A stretch of DNA of 64,000 nucleotides from Balneolaceae bacterium (GCA_034521495.1 JAXHMK010000018.1:112005-176004); one strand, 5' to 3'; positions 28,524 through 37,800 are shown, counted from the stretch's first letter. A program made the numbers and translations. Notes: generated by a model from the letters alone, not told the origin.

Positions 28524-31283
28524 TTGAAGAAACTGATTACCAATTTTTATGATATAAGAAACGATGAATGGAAGCAGGTACTGTTGATCTTTAGCCTCCA
28601 TTTTATCTTAATGGTGATTCTCTATTTTTTAAAACCTGCACGCGACAGCCTTTTTCTTACCGAAAATGGGCCAAGTGAACTGCCGTTCGTTTATATTTTG
28701 CTGGCTGTGGTTTCAATTCCAATCTCGCAGGTTTTAAGTGATATGATGAGCCGTTACCCAATCCGAACCGTGCTGATTTGGACACTGGGATTTCTTTTGA
28801 TGAATCTACTTTTGCTGCGTTGGTTATTTCGCCTTCAGATGGATTGGATCTTTATGGCGTTTTATGTGTGGGTAGGAATATTCGGAATCCTGGTTATTTC
28901 ACTTTTTTGGATTTTGGCTAATTCCGTATTTAAGCCGGCGCAATCAAAACGGATATTTCCTTTTTTAACGTTGGGGGCAATATTGGGTGCAATTGCCGGT
29001 AGTGAAGCTTCAAGCATAACTGTGGAATGGTTTGGATTGTCTACCGAAAATTTACTCTATGTGTGTATGTTTCTGCTTCTTCCTGCTATCGTTTTTATCT
29101 ACTTTATCCAGGGTGAATCGCAAAAAACAGATAAAAAGAAGAAAACGGACAAGCAATCAAAGCAAATAGAATCGTTTACAAAAGCGGTAAAACATGTAGG
29201 CCAGTCAAAGTATCAATTAGCAATAGCTGCAATCATTGGGCTAACTATGATCACTACAACATTTACTGATTATCAGTTTAAGGCAATAGCTTTTGAGGTG
29301 TATCCCGAGAAATCTGATCTTACATCCTTTATGGGCACTTTTTATGCGGGAGTCAGCCTTGCTTCGCTGGGGATTCAGGTTTTATTATCATCGCAAATTA
29401 TTAAAAAACTTGGCCTTACCGGTGCGGTACTTTCAAGGCCTGCCGGAATGATGATTGGAGCTATTTTAATGGTGATTGAGCCTGTACTGGCATCGGTTGT
29501 TATACTGAATGGTTTTGATGGAGCTACAAGATATTCTATCGATAAAACTGGCCGTGAACTACTCTTTCTTCCTCTTCCTCAGCACATAAAAGAACAGACC
29601 AAGGTGTTTATTGATATTTTTGTGGATCGGTTTTCAAGAGGAATTGGGGGGGTGTTGTTGCTCGGTTTTATTGTACTGTTGAATTGGTCTCCTTACATGC
29701 TTACCTATATGGTTATTGCCCTGCTTCTGATTTGGATTATGCTTGGAATAAAAGTTAAAAGGGGATATGTAGATAAATTTCGCCACTCTGTTCAGAAGCA
29801 ATTGATTGGAACTGACAGCCTGGCAATAGATCTTAATGAGTCATCAATCTATTCCGTATTCAGAGAATCTTTAAAAAGCGAAGATTCAACACAACTCTTA
29901 CATACCCTTCATCTGCTCGATAACAGCAATACAGAAAAAATCGCGGAAGATTTAAAACCCTTGTTAAAATACGATAATTCCGAAATTAGATTAAAAGCTC
30001 TTAAGCTACTCCAAAATAATGAGAGACATGATTTTTCTCAGGAGGTAATGGCACTTTTGGAGGATGAGGAACCCGAGATACGACTTGAGGCGATCTACTA
30101 TTTATGTCAACATTCAAAAGAAGACCCTACTGCGGTTATCAAATCATATCTGGAAAAAGATGATCTCAAATTGAAGTCAGCCGCTTTTGGTTGTGCAAGT
30201 AAACATGGAGACTCCGCTGTAGATTTGGTAGATACGGACTTTTTTGAGAAGCTAATGTCTCAAACAGGAAAAGATGCAATCGTTATTAAGGCCCAGATTG
30301 CCGATGCTTTGGGATATATAGAGGATGATTCTATCTCCCGTAAGTATTTAAGTAAACTGCTGGAGGATGAACACCCCTCTGTTGTTAGAAAAACAATAAC
30401 GAGTATGGGGCGCCTGCAGAACGACCGATTCATCCCGCTTTTGATTGAAAAGATGCAGGATTTTAAGTACAGATTTGAAATCAGAAAAGCGTTGTCGGAA
30501 TATGGAAAAGATCGTCTTCTTTTATACAAAGACCGTTTTTTTGATGAAAATTTAAGTGATCAGGTACATAAAAGTATTCCCGGAATTTTTGCATATGTTG
30601 ATGATCAAGCCTCTGTAAATCATCTTTTAGAAATGCTTGATACAGACCGGCCGGATGTTCGTTATCATGTGATTAAAGCTCTAAACAAGTTACACAGAGA
30701 GAACCCCTCCTTAAATGTAGATGATTCGATCGTTCAGAAAAGAATTCATGGAGAAGCTTTAAACTACTTTAAGCTTCTGAATATCAGACAAATACAGCCA
30801 GGAAATCTTCCCAACCAGATATTGCTTCGTGCCATCACGGAAAAAATGGAACAGACAAAGGAACGTATATTCAGGCTGCTTGGACTCATCTATCCAACCC
30901 AGGATATTTACGGATCCTATTTAACTCTCCAAAGTATTTCATCCGTTAAAAGATCAGCCGCCATTGAATTTCTCGACAATATACTGAGAGATAAAGATCA
31001 CAGATTGGTTTTTCCTATTGTTGATGACCGTGATGATGATAAAAAAATTAAGATTGGACGCGATATGTTTGAACTAACTGAGAAGCGTTATGATGAAGGC
31101 ATATTACAACTTATTGAAGGCGATGATTTATGGCTGAAGGTTTGTGCTATCTACAGCGTATCTTCACAATGCCCCCAAAATCTGCAAATAAAGGTAAAAG
31201 AGGCAATCCAGTCATCCAACGAAATGATTCGGGAAACGGCCGAGTTGGTACAAAAAAGAAATTCCAAAAAACAAAATTCTTAG
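28524..31283 (+). CDS. NTT-family transporter fused to HEAT repeats
   Basis: A 919-residue protein. Residues about 15-410 form an NTT-type membrane domain (EWKQVLLIFSLHFILMVILYF, then LKPARDSLFL). Residues about 430-900 are soluble HEAT-like repeats, for example LKALKLLQNN, EIRLEAIYYLC and VRYHVIKALNKL. Translation appears to start at TTG 28524, which matches the start pattern of the preceding paralogue. The HEAT scaffold would lie in the cytoplasm and may dock partners. It is second in an operon with a cyclic-nucleotide-binding protein 3 bases downstream. Confidence 0.82.
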   Translation: MKKLITNFYDIRNDEWKQVLLIFSLHFILMVILYFLKPARDSLFLTENGPSELPFVYILLAVVSIPISQVLSDMMSRYPIRTVLIWTLGFLLMNLLLLRWLFRLQMDWIFMAFYVWVGIFGILVISLFWILANSVFKPAQSKRIFPFLTLGAILGAIAGSEASSITVEWFGLSTENLLYVCMFLLLPAIVFIYFIQGESQKTDKKKKTDKQSKQIESFTKAVKHVGQSKYQLAIAAIIGLTMITTTFTDYQFKAIAFEVYPEKSDLTSFMGTFYAGVSLASLGIQVLLSSQIIKKLGLTGAVLSRPAGMMIGAILMVIEPVLASVVILNGFDGATRYSIDKTGRELLFLPLPQHIKEQTKVFIDIFVDRFSRGIGGVLLLGFIVLLNWSPYMLTYMVIALLLIWIMLGIKVKRGYVDKFRHSVQKQLIGTDSLAIDLNESSIYSVFRESLKSEDSTQLLHTLHLLDNSNTEKIAEDLKPLLKYDNSEIRLKALKLLQNNERHDFSQEVMALLEDEEPEIRLEAIYYLCQHSKEDPTAVIKSYLEKDDLKLKSAAFGCASKHGDSAVDLVDTDFFEKLMSQTGKDAIVIKAQIADALGYIEDDSISRKYLSKLLEDEHPSVVRKTITSMGRLQNDRFIPLLIEKMQDFKYRFEIRKALSEYGKDRLLLYKDRFFDENLSDQVHKSIPGIFAYVDDQASVNHLLEMLDTDRPDVRYHVIKALNKLHRENPSLNVDDSIVQKRIHGEALNYFKLLNIRQIQPGNLPNQILLRAITEKMEQTKERIFRLLGLIYPTQDIYGSYLTLQSISSVKRSAAIEFLDNILRDKDHRLVFPIVDDRDDDKKIKIGRDMFELTEKRYDEGILQLIEGDDLWLKVCAIYSVSSQCPQNLQIKVKEAIQSSNEMIRETAELVQKRNSKKQNS

Positions 31284-31286
31284 AGA

Positions 31287-31718
31287 ATGGAAACTACCAT
31301 TGAACGAGTGATTTTTTTACAGGGTATTGAGTTGTTTAAGGATATTCCGTCGGAACAACTGGCACATCTTGCCGGAATTACCAGGAGTTTTGTTGCCGAA
31401 AAGGATGAGGTTTTATTTAAGGAGGGAGATTCTTCAAGATCTCTGTATTTACTTATCAATGGACATATAAAACTAACCCGAAATGGAGAGCTTAGAAAAG
31501 AAGTTGACAGCGCAGAAGCGATAGGAGTTTGGGGATTTTTTGACGGTGAAGACCGATTGATGACGGCAACAAGTAAAGAGCAGAGCCATTTTTTAAAGAT
31601 AGACCGAATGGATTTTTATGATCTGCTTGAAGATAGAGTTCATTTAAGTGAGGAAATTCTCAAATATTTTGTAAAGAGAATACGAAAACTGGTCGAGGTA
31701 TCAGATGTGATCGTTTAA
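31287..31718 (+). CDS. Cyclic nucleotide-binding domain protein
   Basis: A 143-residue single-domain CAP_ED/cNMP-binding protein: LFKDIPSEQLAHLAGI, VLFKEGDSSRSLYLLINGHI, and a C-terminal helix. It has no DNA-binding domain, so it is not a CRP-type regulator. Three bases separate it from the transporter-HEAT gene, so it is probably cotranscribed and may gate or regulate those transporters. Confidence 0.8.
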   Translation: METTIERVIFLQGIELFKDIPSEQLAHLAGITRSFVAEKDEVLFKEGDSSRSLYLLINGHIKLTRNGELRKEVDSAEAIGVWGFFDGEDRLMTATSKEQSHFLKIDRMDFYDLLEDRVHLSEEILKYFVKRIRKLVEVSDVIV

Positions 31719-31834
31719 ATAAAAGAGTGTGTTAACCCGTGTGATTCCACCAAAGAGATGCCAATCGGCACAAAATCAGCGGTGGCCGGGTTTGTATTGT
31801 AAAGTTCCCTCAAGATTGATAAAAAAATAGCACT

Positions 31835-32950
31835 ATGAAAAAGTACATTTTCGGATTTACACTTATTTTTTTTCTTGCAGGCTGTTCCAGTACGAACGTC
31901 TCTCACCAGGAAAGTGATTCTAACCAGAACTATAATGAACCGGTTTATTCTGTCTATTTAATAGGAGATGCCGGTGCTGCAACACTTGAACCCAGAGAGC
32001 CGGTTTTAGAAGTTTTGCATACACAGCTCATGCAATCAGGCGAGAGAAGTTCTGTAATTTTTCTTGGCGATAACGTTTATCCGGATGGATTGCCGCCAAA
32101 AGGGGGTGAAAAGCGGAATCAATCTGAAACCAGAATTCTTTCGCAACTCGAAACTGTGGAAGATTATCCCGGCCGGGTTGTGTTTATACCCGGCAACCAC
32201 GACTGGAACACATCGGGTCGAGATGGATTGGAGTGGCTTAACCGGCAGGAGGAGTACATAGAATCGTATCTCGATCGCGGAAATGTATTTCTGCCGGATA
32301 ACGGTTTGCCGGGTCCTGTTTCTGTTGAGCTTGTCACCCATGCAGATTTTAATATCCAATTAGTTCTCCTCGATACTCAATGGTGGCTGCACCCATATGA
32401 TAAACCCCTGGATGCAGGAGTAGAAAATGAAGAGGATCAAAAACATGAAATTTTGCAAGATCTGAAGGAAATTGTCGAAAAAAATATTGAAGATGAAATT
32501 GTAGTTGCATCCCACCATCCGCTATTTTCACTTGGCAGACACGGGGGAAAATTTCCAACCTCTACTCATTTTTTGCCTCCGGTTTTTGGGTCAATTTATG
32601 TGGCCTACAGAAATATCCGTGGTTATCCCCAGGATATCGCCCGGTATGACAATTTAAAAGAGGGTTTAATGAAAAGTTTGGAAGAAAAGGAGGGATTGAT
32701 CTATGCATCGGGCCATGAGCACAGTTTGCAATTTATTCCATATCAAAACGGACAAAATCGGCAGTATCAACTTGTGAGCGGATCAGCATCCAAGCCATCT
32801 TTTGTTAAGAAAAGTTCCGGAGAGAATAGTACATATCGGGGAGAAGGTTTTATTGCGATACGTTATTTTCGCGATCAAACCAAGAGAATTGAGTTTTGGA
32901 ACGAAAGTGGATCTATTGTCCATCAACGGATTATTGAGGCAGATGAATAA
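31835..32950 (+). CDS. Metallophosphoesterase lipoprotein
   Basis: A 371-residue calcineurin-like phosphoesterase with a lipoprotein signal (LAGC). Metal-site motifs are LIGDAGA, FLGDNVY, GNHDW, SHHPLF and SGHEHS, in the same order as in the fusion at 22927. It is therefore a paralogue of that protein's N-terminal domain but lacks the kinase-like and barrel parts. Substrate unknown; the cell-surface or periplasmic location is inferred from the signal. Confidence 0.85.
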   Translation: MKKYIFGFTLIFFLAGCSSTNVSHQESDSNQNYNEPVYSVYLIGDAGAATLEPREPVLEVLHTQLMQSGERSSVIFLGDNVYPDGLPPKGGEKRNQSETRILSQLETVEDYPGRVVFIPGNHDWNTSGRDGLEWLNRQEEYIESYLDRGNVFLPDNGLPGPVSVELVTHADFNIQLVLLDTQWWLHPYDKPLDAGVENEEDQKHEILQDLKEIVEKNIEDEIVVASHHPLFSLGRHGGKFPTSTHFLPPVFGSIYVAYRNIRGYPQDIARYDNLKEGLMKSLEEKEGLIYASGHEHSLQFIPYQNGQNRQYQLVSGSASKPSFVKKSSGENSTYRGEGFIAIRYFRDQTKRIEFWNESGSIVHQRIIEADE

Positions 32951-32999
32951 ACTTGAAATATCAAAATAACGTGTTTACCGGTTAAGATTATTTTGAAGA

Positions 33000-33146
33000 G
33001 TGTCCCCCTTTGAAGGGGGCAATGGGGGATGAAAAGTACTCGATTTAAACCAAAATCGGGTATTTGAGTGAAATCAATACTCATAAGGCCATCCCCCTCG
33101 CCTTACAAAAATAGATTCGGTTCGTTATCTCTCTTCCAAGAGGATT
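33000..33146. repeat. Family B palindromic repeat
   Basis: Contains TCCCCCTTTGAAGGGGG, the 'gcaatgggggatga' arm and a distal 'atccccctcgcc' arm. Confidence 0.6.
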
Positions 33147-33201
33147 TTTTTAATATTTCATTAACCTTGTAATCGCGTTCGAATGAATAATCGGGTATCT
33201 A

Positions 33202-33870
33202 ATGGATAACAAATATAAAGTTCTCTTTTTTGATCTGAATGAAACTCTTCTTGATCTCACTGAAGTTCGAAAATCAGTTGGCAGCGTATTAAATGGGGGA
33301 GATGATGTAGTATCTCTGTGGTTTGAAACCATGCTCCATTATTCTCTGGTAGCCAATGCCAGTGATGAATACCATAATTTTAGTGAAATTGGTGCCGCAG
33401 CTTTGCTAATGCTTTCGAAAAACAGAAATATCCAACTTGATATGGATGATGCCAAAAAAGTGCTTACTCCCATTCGCAACGCACCGCCTCATTCAGATGT
33501 ACCAAAAGCACTTCAGGATTTAAGTGACAAGGGATATCGAATGGCTGTACTTACTAACTCACCGCGGGAAGGAATGAAAGCCCAATTACGAAATGCCGGA
33601 ATAGATACGTTCTTTGCACAAACACTGAGTGTGGAGGATATTGGTATTTACAAACCCGATCGAGATGTCTATCGATGGGCAGCCCGTAAAATGGAGGTTG
33701 CTCCAAATGATTGTCTGTTTATTGCCGCCCATGGTTGGGATGTGGCGGGCGCAGGAGCAGCCCGAATGCACACGGCTTTTCTGAGCCGTCCGGGACAAAA
33801 CCTCTATCCACTTGCCCCGGAACCAACGTACAACGTATCTGATTTGAGGCAACTCAGTTTACAACTATAG
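33202..33870 (+). CDS. HAD-superfamily hydrolase (haloacid dehalogenase type II-like)
   Basis: A 222-residue HAD subfamily IA protein. Motif I is FDLNETLLDL with nucleophile D11. Motif II is LTNS, motif III is YKPDRDVY, and motif IV is AAHGWDVAGA. The FDxNETLLD form and the AAHGWD motif are typical of the L-2-haloacid dehalogenase group, though substrates of such proteins vary. Monocistronic. Actual dehalogenase activity is not shown. Confidence 0.82.
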   Translation: MDNKYKVLFFDLNETLLDLTEVRKSVGSVLNGGDDVVSLWFETMLHYSLVANASDEYHNFSEIGAAALLMLSKNRNIQLDMDDAKKVLTPIRNAPPHSDVPKALQDLSDKGYRMAVLTNSPREGMKAQLRNAGIDTFFAQTLSVEDIGIYKPDRDVYRWAARKMEVAPNDCLFIAAHGWDVAGAGAARMHTAFLSRPGQNLYPLAPEPTYNVSDLRQLSLQL

Positions 33871-34019
33871 CAGACTTCTAAAAATTAAAGAGGGTCGTTC
33901 AAGGCTGTATTTTTTTAAAATAACTAAGGTTGAGAGGTAAGGGTTTCATTCAAGAACTCATCTAATCTCTAATTAATCAAAACCTGATTACTATCAACAA
34001 CTAAAAATAATATTACATT

Positions 34020-34637
34020 ATGAAACGATTACCATTATTCGCAACCCTGCTTACTACTCTTCTATTTATTTTTGCATTTGCAGGTCCCCAAAATGAAATT
34101 GATAATACTGAAGCATCAACCCCCTGGACATTGGATGAGGCTCACAGCACCATTCAGTTTTCGGTAACCCACTTTTTTACACCGGTGACAGGAAGATTTG
34201 AGGATTATCAAACGGATATTCAATTTGACCCAAATGACCTTGAAAACAGCAGTATTGATGTTACGATTCCGGTTAGCAGCATTAATACCCAAAATGACCG
34301 AAGAGATAACCACTTGAATTCAGAAGACTTTTTTAATGCTGAAAACTGGCCGAATATTTCATTTACAAGTGATGAAATTAGAAGTACCGGAGACAATGAA
34401 TATGTTGCCGTAGGCAATCTGACAATTCGCGAAGTGACCAAACAGATTGAACTCCCCTTTACTCTTTTAGGCGTGATGGATCACCCAATGAAAGAGAACG
34501 TGAAGGTAGCAGGCATTACAGCAAATACTACCATCAACAGAACCGATTACGGAGTGGGAGTAGGCGACTGGGCTGCAACGATGGTTGTAGGAGACGAAGT
34601 TGATATCAATTTAAACCTTGAGCTGAACAGTCAATAA
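34020..34637 (+). CDS. YceI family periplasmic protein
   Basis: A 205-residue protein with a signal peptide (about residues 1-25). The YceI pattern is clear: WTLDEAHSTIQFSVTHFF, VTGRFEDYQTDI, SIDVTIPVSSINTQNDRRD, and FTSDEIRSTG. Family members are lipocalin-like barrels that bind isoprenoid or amide lipids. A strong terminator follows. Confidence 0.87.
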   Translation: MKRLPLFATLLTTLLFIFAFAGPQNEIDNTEASTPWTLDEAHSTIQFSVTHFFTPVTGRFEDYQTDIQFDPNDLENSSIDVTIPVSSINTQNDRRDNHLNSEDFFNAENWPNISFTSDEIRSTGDNEYVAVGNLTIREVTKQIELPFTLLGVMDHPMKENVKVAGITANTTINRTDYGVGVGDWAATMVVGDEVDINLNLELNSQ

Positions 34638-34662
34638 GTTTTCCCATAAGTTCCCAAATCTG

Positions 34663-34702
34663 AAAAAAGCCGGGCGCGACATACGTGTTCCGGCTTTTTT
34701 TA
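34663..34702 (+). terminator. Rho-independent terminator after the YceI gene
   Basis: A hairpin of AAAAAAGCCGG and CCGGCTTTTTT around a short loop, ending in a T run. Confidence 0.8.
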
Positions 34703-34708
34703 AAAACC

Positions 34709-34740
34709 TTGACTCTGGACCATGGTACAGGGCTTATATT
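34709..34740 (+). promoter_or_regulatory. MerR-type promoter/operator of the decayed metal operon
   Basis: TTGACT (-35) and TATATT (-10) are separated by an overlong spacer of about 19-20 bases that carries the imperfect dyad CTCTGGACC-AT-GGTACAGGG. This is the layout bent by MerR-family activators. The same 32 bases occur unchanged at 42738-42769. Confidence 0.7.
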
Positions 34741-34781
34741 ATAAATGAGCAGAATTTTTCACTAAAAGAGGAATCGATATT

Positions 34782-34925
34782 ATGCCATTTAAAAAAGGAG
34801 AAGTTTACAAATGTCCTGATGAAAATTGTGGATGTGAAGTTACCGTAACCAAAGGAGCGTCACTCATATGTACTGGAGAAGGGCCGATAGGTGATTGCTT
34901 AATTCTGGGTGTCCTTAAAGGATCA
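34782..34925 (+). pseudogene. Decayed copy: 48-aa Cys protein joined to a MerR 3' remnant
   Basis: The first 26 codons (MPFKKGEVYKCPDENCGCEV and on) match the intact small protein at 42811, including its leader and promoter. After 'GA', the sequence jumps to LICTGEGPIGDCLILGVLKG, which matches the extreme C terminus of the MerR at 43018 (CAGEGPKGECPILGALEG). So an internal deletion has removed the small protein's end and most of merR. The frame then runs into transposase sequence. Confidence 0.75.
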
Positions 34926-35424
34926 ACGCCCGGCCGAAGTCAAACAGTGGTTGGACAACACCTACCCGGCCATCAAAAAGCAAGCTCAGCGGGAGGATGC
35001 CGAGATCCACTGGGCCGATGAAACCGGGGTGCGCAATAGCTGCCAGCATGGGCGCTCGTACGCCCCCAAAGGTCAAACGCCGGTCCGAAAGAGCATGGCC
35101 AAACGGTTGTCGGTTAATATGATCTCTACGGTCACCAATCAGGGCAAGGTTCAATTCATGATCTATTCAGATACGATGAATTCAGAGCGGTTTATCGAAT
35201 TTTTGCAGCAACTAATCAAAACCAACTCCAGGAAACTCTATGTGATTGCCGATAATCTGCGGGTTCACCACAGTCGCCCGGTCACCGAATGGGTGCAGGA
35301 GCATGAAGACCAAATTGCCCTGTTCTTTTTGCCTGCGTACTCCCCGGAAAAAAATCCAGATGAATATTTAAACTGTGACCTCAAACAGGGGATGTCTCAA
35401 ACTCCGGCTCCCAAAGACCAGTCT
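34917..35424 (+). mobile_element. IS630-family transposase fragment
   Basis: The open frame 34909-35463 encodes the C-terminal DDE half of an IS630-type transposase: IHWADETGVRN (first Asp), YVIADNLRVHHS (second Asp) and FFLPAYSPEKNPDEYLN (Glu). The N-terminal helix-turn-helix half is absent, and the C terminus is cut near QTPAPKDQ. Residues after that are read-through into flanking sequence. No terminal inverted repeats are visible, so it is a dead remnant inside the decayed mercury operon. Confidence 0.8.
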
Positions 35425-35425
35425 A

Positions 35426-35554
35426 CGTATACAAAAGCTGGGATAGATCTACGCTTCAAGTGAGACGGCTATTTATTATGATCAAAGTAAAATTATCCGG
35501 GTAGCAGTTACTGAGGCTGTCAAAAAAACCGAAATACCGTTCATGCTAAACTAA
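35426..35554 (+). pseudogene. Remnant of a MerTP-type HMA domain
   Basis: In a frame different from the transposase, the sequence reads IQKLG-stop-IYASSETAIYYDQSKI, then a stretch ending AVTEAVKKTEIPFMLN. This resembles the C-terminal half of the HMA domain in the MerTP-like protein at 43941 (VKASYKEHSAEITYL ... AAINKTGF). The in-frame stop and the missing 5' part show decay. It lies directly upstream of an intact GDCCVxC gene, as in the 42-46 kb operon. Confidence 0.6.
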
Positions 35555-35568
35555 ATAAATGACCCTTC

Positions 35569-35778
35569 ATGAATGCCATAATCTTAGAGTCAACTATCAC
35601 CTGTTCAAATTGTGGGCATAAATCAACTGAAACCATGCCAAAGGATTCCTGTCAGTATTTTTGGGAATGTCCGAAGTGTGAAGAGATACTAAAACCTAAG
35701 CAGGGTGATTGCTGTGTATTTTGCTCGTATGGCGACAGTTCATGCCCACCTGTTCAGCAAGATAAAAATTGTTGCTGA
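35569..35778 (+). CDS. GDCCVxC-motif cysteine-rich small protein
   Basis: A 69-residue protein with CSNCG near the N terminus, CQYFWECPKCEE in the middle, then GDCCVFCSYG and a C-terminal NCC. It is a paralogue of 44581 (about 75% alike by eye). The family includes selenoproteins in some species, but all positions here are Cys codons. Probable metal-binding or metal-trafficking role in mercury-type operons. Confidence 0.85.
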   Translation: MNAIILESTITCSNCGHKSTETMPKDSCQYFWECPKCEEILKPKQGDCCVFCSYGDSSCPPVQQDKNCC

Positions 35779-35825
35779 TTAAATATTCAAGCGAACTGAT
35801 CATACATATACATAATAGCCCGCAG

Positions 35826-36257
35826 TTACTCCTCAACAATTACCCATCCGTACATTTTTGTGGCCTCATGGGGTATACAGAAATATTTGTAGGTACCGGC
35901 TTTTTTAAAAGTATGAGTAAAAGTCTGATCAGGACTTAACATACCGGAGTCGAAAGCCTTGGAGCCTTCAGGTAGTTGAACACTTCCTTCAATGGCAGCT
36001 TTAGAAGGATCGCCGGTAACAGTGTGGGCAAGAAGCGAGCTGTTGGTCCATTCCACTGTTTCACCAACGTCTATGCGGACCGTATCCGGTGTAAATTTCA
36101 TTGTATTTGTCATTCCTACGGTTGCAGCGGGTTCAGCATTAATTGTTTTTACTGCTGGGGTATCCTTATTTATATCATCTTTTTGATCCAACGCTGATGA
36201 AAATGCAGTAAAAAAAATGAGTGTTAAAACTGGAAAAAAAAGATATAATTTTTTCAT
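35826..36257 (-). CDS. Cupredoxin (plastocyanin/azurin-like) secreted protein
   Basis: A 143-residue protein with a signal peptide (about 1-22). The type 1 copper ligands are visible as His in NSSLLAHTV and the cluster CIPHEATKM (Cys, His, Met) near the C terminus. This is a typical small blue-copper electron carrier. It lies downstream of the decayed mercury operon on the opposite strand. Confidence 0.87.
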   Translation of the reverse strand: MKKLYLFFPVLTLIFFTAFSSALDQKDDINKDTPAVKTINAEPAATVGMTNTMKFTPDTVRIDVGETVEWTNSSLLAHTVTGDPSKAAIEGSVQLPEGSKAFDSGMLSPDQTFTHTFKKAGTYKYFCIPHEATKMYGWVIVEE

Positions 36258-36423
36258 TATTCAGGGTCTGTCTTTAAAAAATGAGTGAAGATTTTATCAG
36301 GTACAGTATTACAATCTGTCGGGAGACTACTGGCCCTGCAATAGTTCAGTTATCGAAAAGATTCGATCCGGCTTGGCACAGCCCATTTATTAATTCAGGC
36401 AAACCGGATCGATTGGAATATGG

Positions 36424-37407
36424 TTATTTTCTATTAGCTGATATCTGTAAGTTCTCGAACATTACGTGCCAAAATGGTAGCTGCATTCCGTTTGGCAGTT
36501 CGAATCCTGTTTGAACGTTCTTGTGTACAAATTTTTGCTCTTCCATATTGGGCATCATAGGGGGTACCATCAGATGAAAATGTTTGCGTCCTGGTGTAAC
36601 TTCATCATCAAAGGCAAGTTCATACCCCTCTTTACGCACATATTCAGTCAACATGCCGTGTATAAGTCGTGGTTTGTCGAGCACTTCTTCGTTTTTACGG
36701 ATTTCGCCCATGCCCCAAAACGCAAAATAGGTATATTCAGTAGGCATCAGTGCGGTGCCGATTCGGCTGGATCCATGCAAAATGGTGTTGGTAACCACTC
36801 CTCCGAATGTTGGGTATTCAACTCCGTGAGTGGCAAGCATACCACAACATCGTACTTCATATGTATTCCCTTTTTCATCTTCCCAGCTGGCCTTAAATTT
36901 TACCTGATCTTCTGATTTTTCAGCGTCGGCCGACGTGGCATCCAGGGCTTCGATATTCAGCTTACCATTTCCCATCACAATATTCTTGTTGCCAAATGGT
37001 GATGGCTTTTTCATCTCTGTATATTGTCCATCTTCAACAGCTCTTGCACCCGGTGGCAATCCATTTATACCAGGAGTACCTGCAAATGCCCGCGGAACCT
37101 CCGGCGTGCCAAAAACATTTGGATCTAATTTTCTTTTTGATGGAAGTATGACGAATACTCCACCATCCTCCTGTGTAATATTAACAGAAAGCGGTCCGCC
37201 GAGAAGCTCCTGAGGCTGTGCATTCATATGAGCTTTGAGATATCCTTTATAAGGTGCCATATCCTGAAGCATCTCCATCTTTTGCTTCATTTTTTGGTTT
37301 TGTTGTGCATCAGCGGTTTGATAAACTGATGATATTCCCACGAAAAGTAGTAGCACAACAGATAAGTAAGTAATCCGCCGAACGATATAACTTCTATTCC
37401 ATTCCAT
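36424..37407 (-). CDS. Unknown secreted protein
   Basis: A 327-residue protein of no family I recognise. A signal peptide covers about residues 12-35 (TYLSVVLLLFVGISSVYQ region, then TADAQQ). The body contains KFKASWEDEKGNTYEVRCCG, HGVEYPTFGGVVTNTILHGS, and a His-rich GRKHFHLMVPPMMPN. ATG 37407 is a better start than TTG 37437. Paired with the cupredoxin downstream on the same strand, about 165 bases away. The CysCys and His motifs suggest a metal link, but this is speculative. Confidence 0.6.
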   Translation of the reverse strand: MEWNRSYIVRRITYLSVVLLLFVGISSVYQTADAQQNQKMKQKMEMLQDMAPYKGYLKAHMNAQPQELLGGPLSVNITQEDGGVFVILPSKRKLDPNVFGTPEVPRAFAGTPGINGLPPGARAVEDGQYTEMKKPSPFGNKNIVMGNGKLNIEALDATSADAEKSEDQVKFKASWEDEKGNTYEVRCCGMLATHGVEYPTFGGVVTNTILHGSSRIGTALMPTEYTYFAFWGMGEIRKNEEVLDKPRLIHGMLTEYVRKEGYELAFDDEVTPGRKHFHLMVPPMMPNMEEQKFVHKNVQTGFELPNGMQLPFWHVMFENLQISANRK

Positions 37408-37647
37408 AATATGATTCCATTTGTTTTTTATTTGCAATTAAAAATATTTGCTATGTAATATGCTTTAGTAAAGATCACATCTTTTGTTACTATGTTGATG
37501 GTCTTTGAAGGGAGAATCTTACCAAAAAACTCGTTTTTGGATGATAAAAGTAGTTGTGGCAGGGAATAGTTCTTACAGCTTCCGTAACACCTGGATATTT
37601 TTTGTTTCTAAAATCGAATATCAGAGGTTCACTTAAAATCTGTTATG

Positions 37648-37800
37648 AGAAGGCTTTGCAAACTCTGACCGTCATCCTGAACTTTCCCTCGGGATCCCTT
37701 TTCGGGGGATTCAGGATCTCCAGATACTGGCTATAAAGACGAATGGAGAATCTGAATCGAGTTCAGATTGACCGATAACCACGGTTCTGCAAAGCCCTCT
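37648..37800 (+). repeat. Family A inverted-repeat element, copy 2
   Basis: AGAAGGCTTTGCAAAC at the left and GGTTCTGCAAAGCCCTCT at the right are terminal inverted repeats. The element ends exactly at the stop codon of the next minus-strand gene. Confidence 0.78.

Noticed and set aside
35569..35778. Possible selenoprotein (GDCCVxC family has Sec members)
   Set aside because: All relevant positions are TGT or TGC, with no in-frame TGA and no SECIS-like structure seen.
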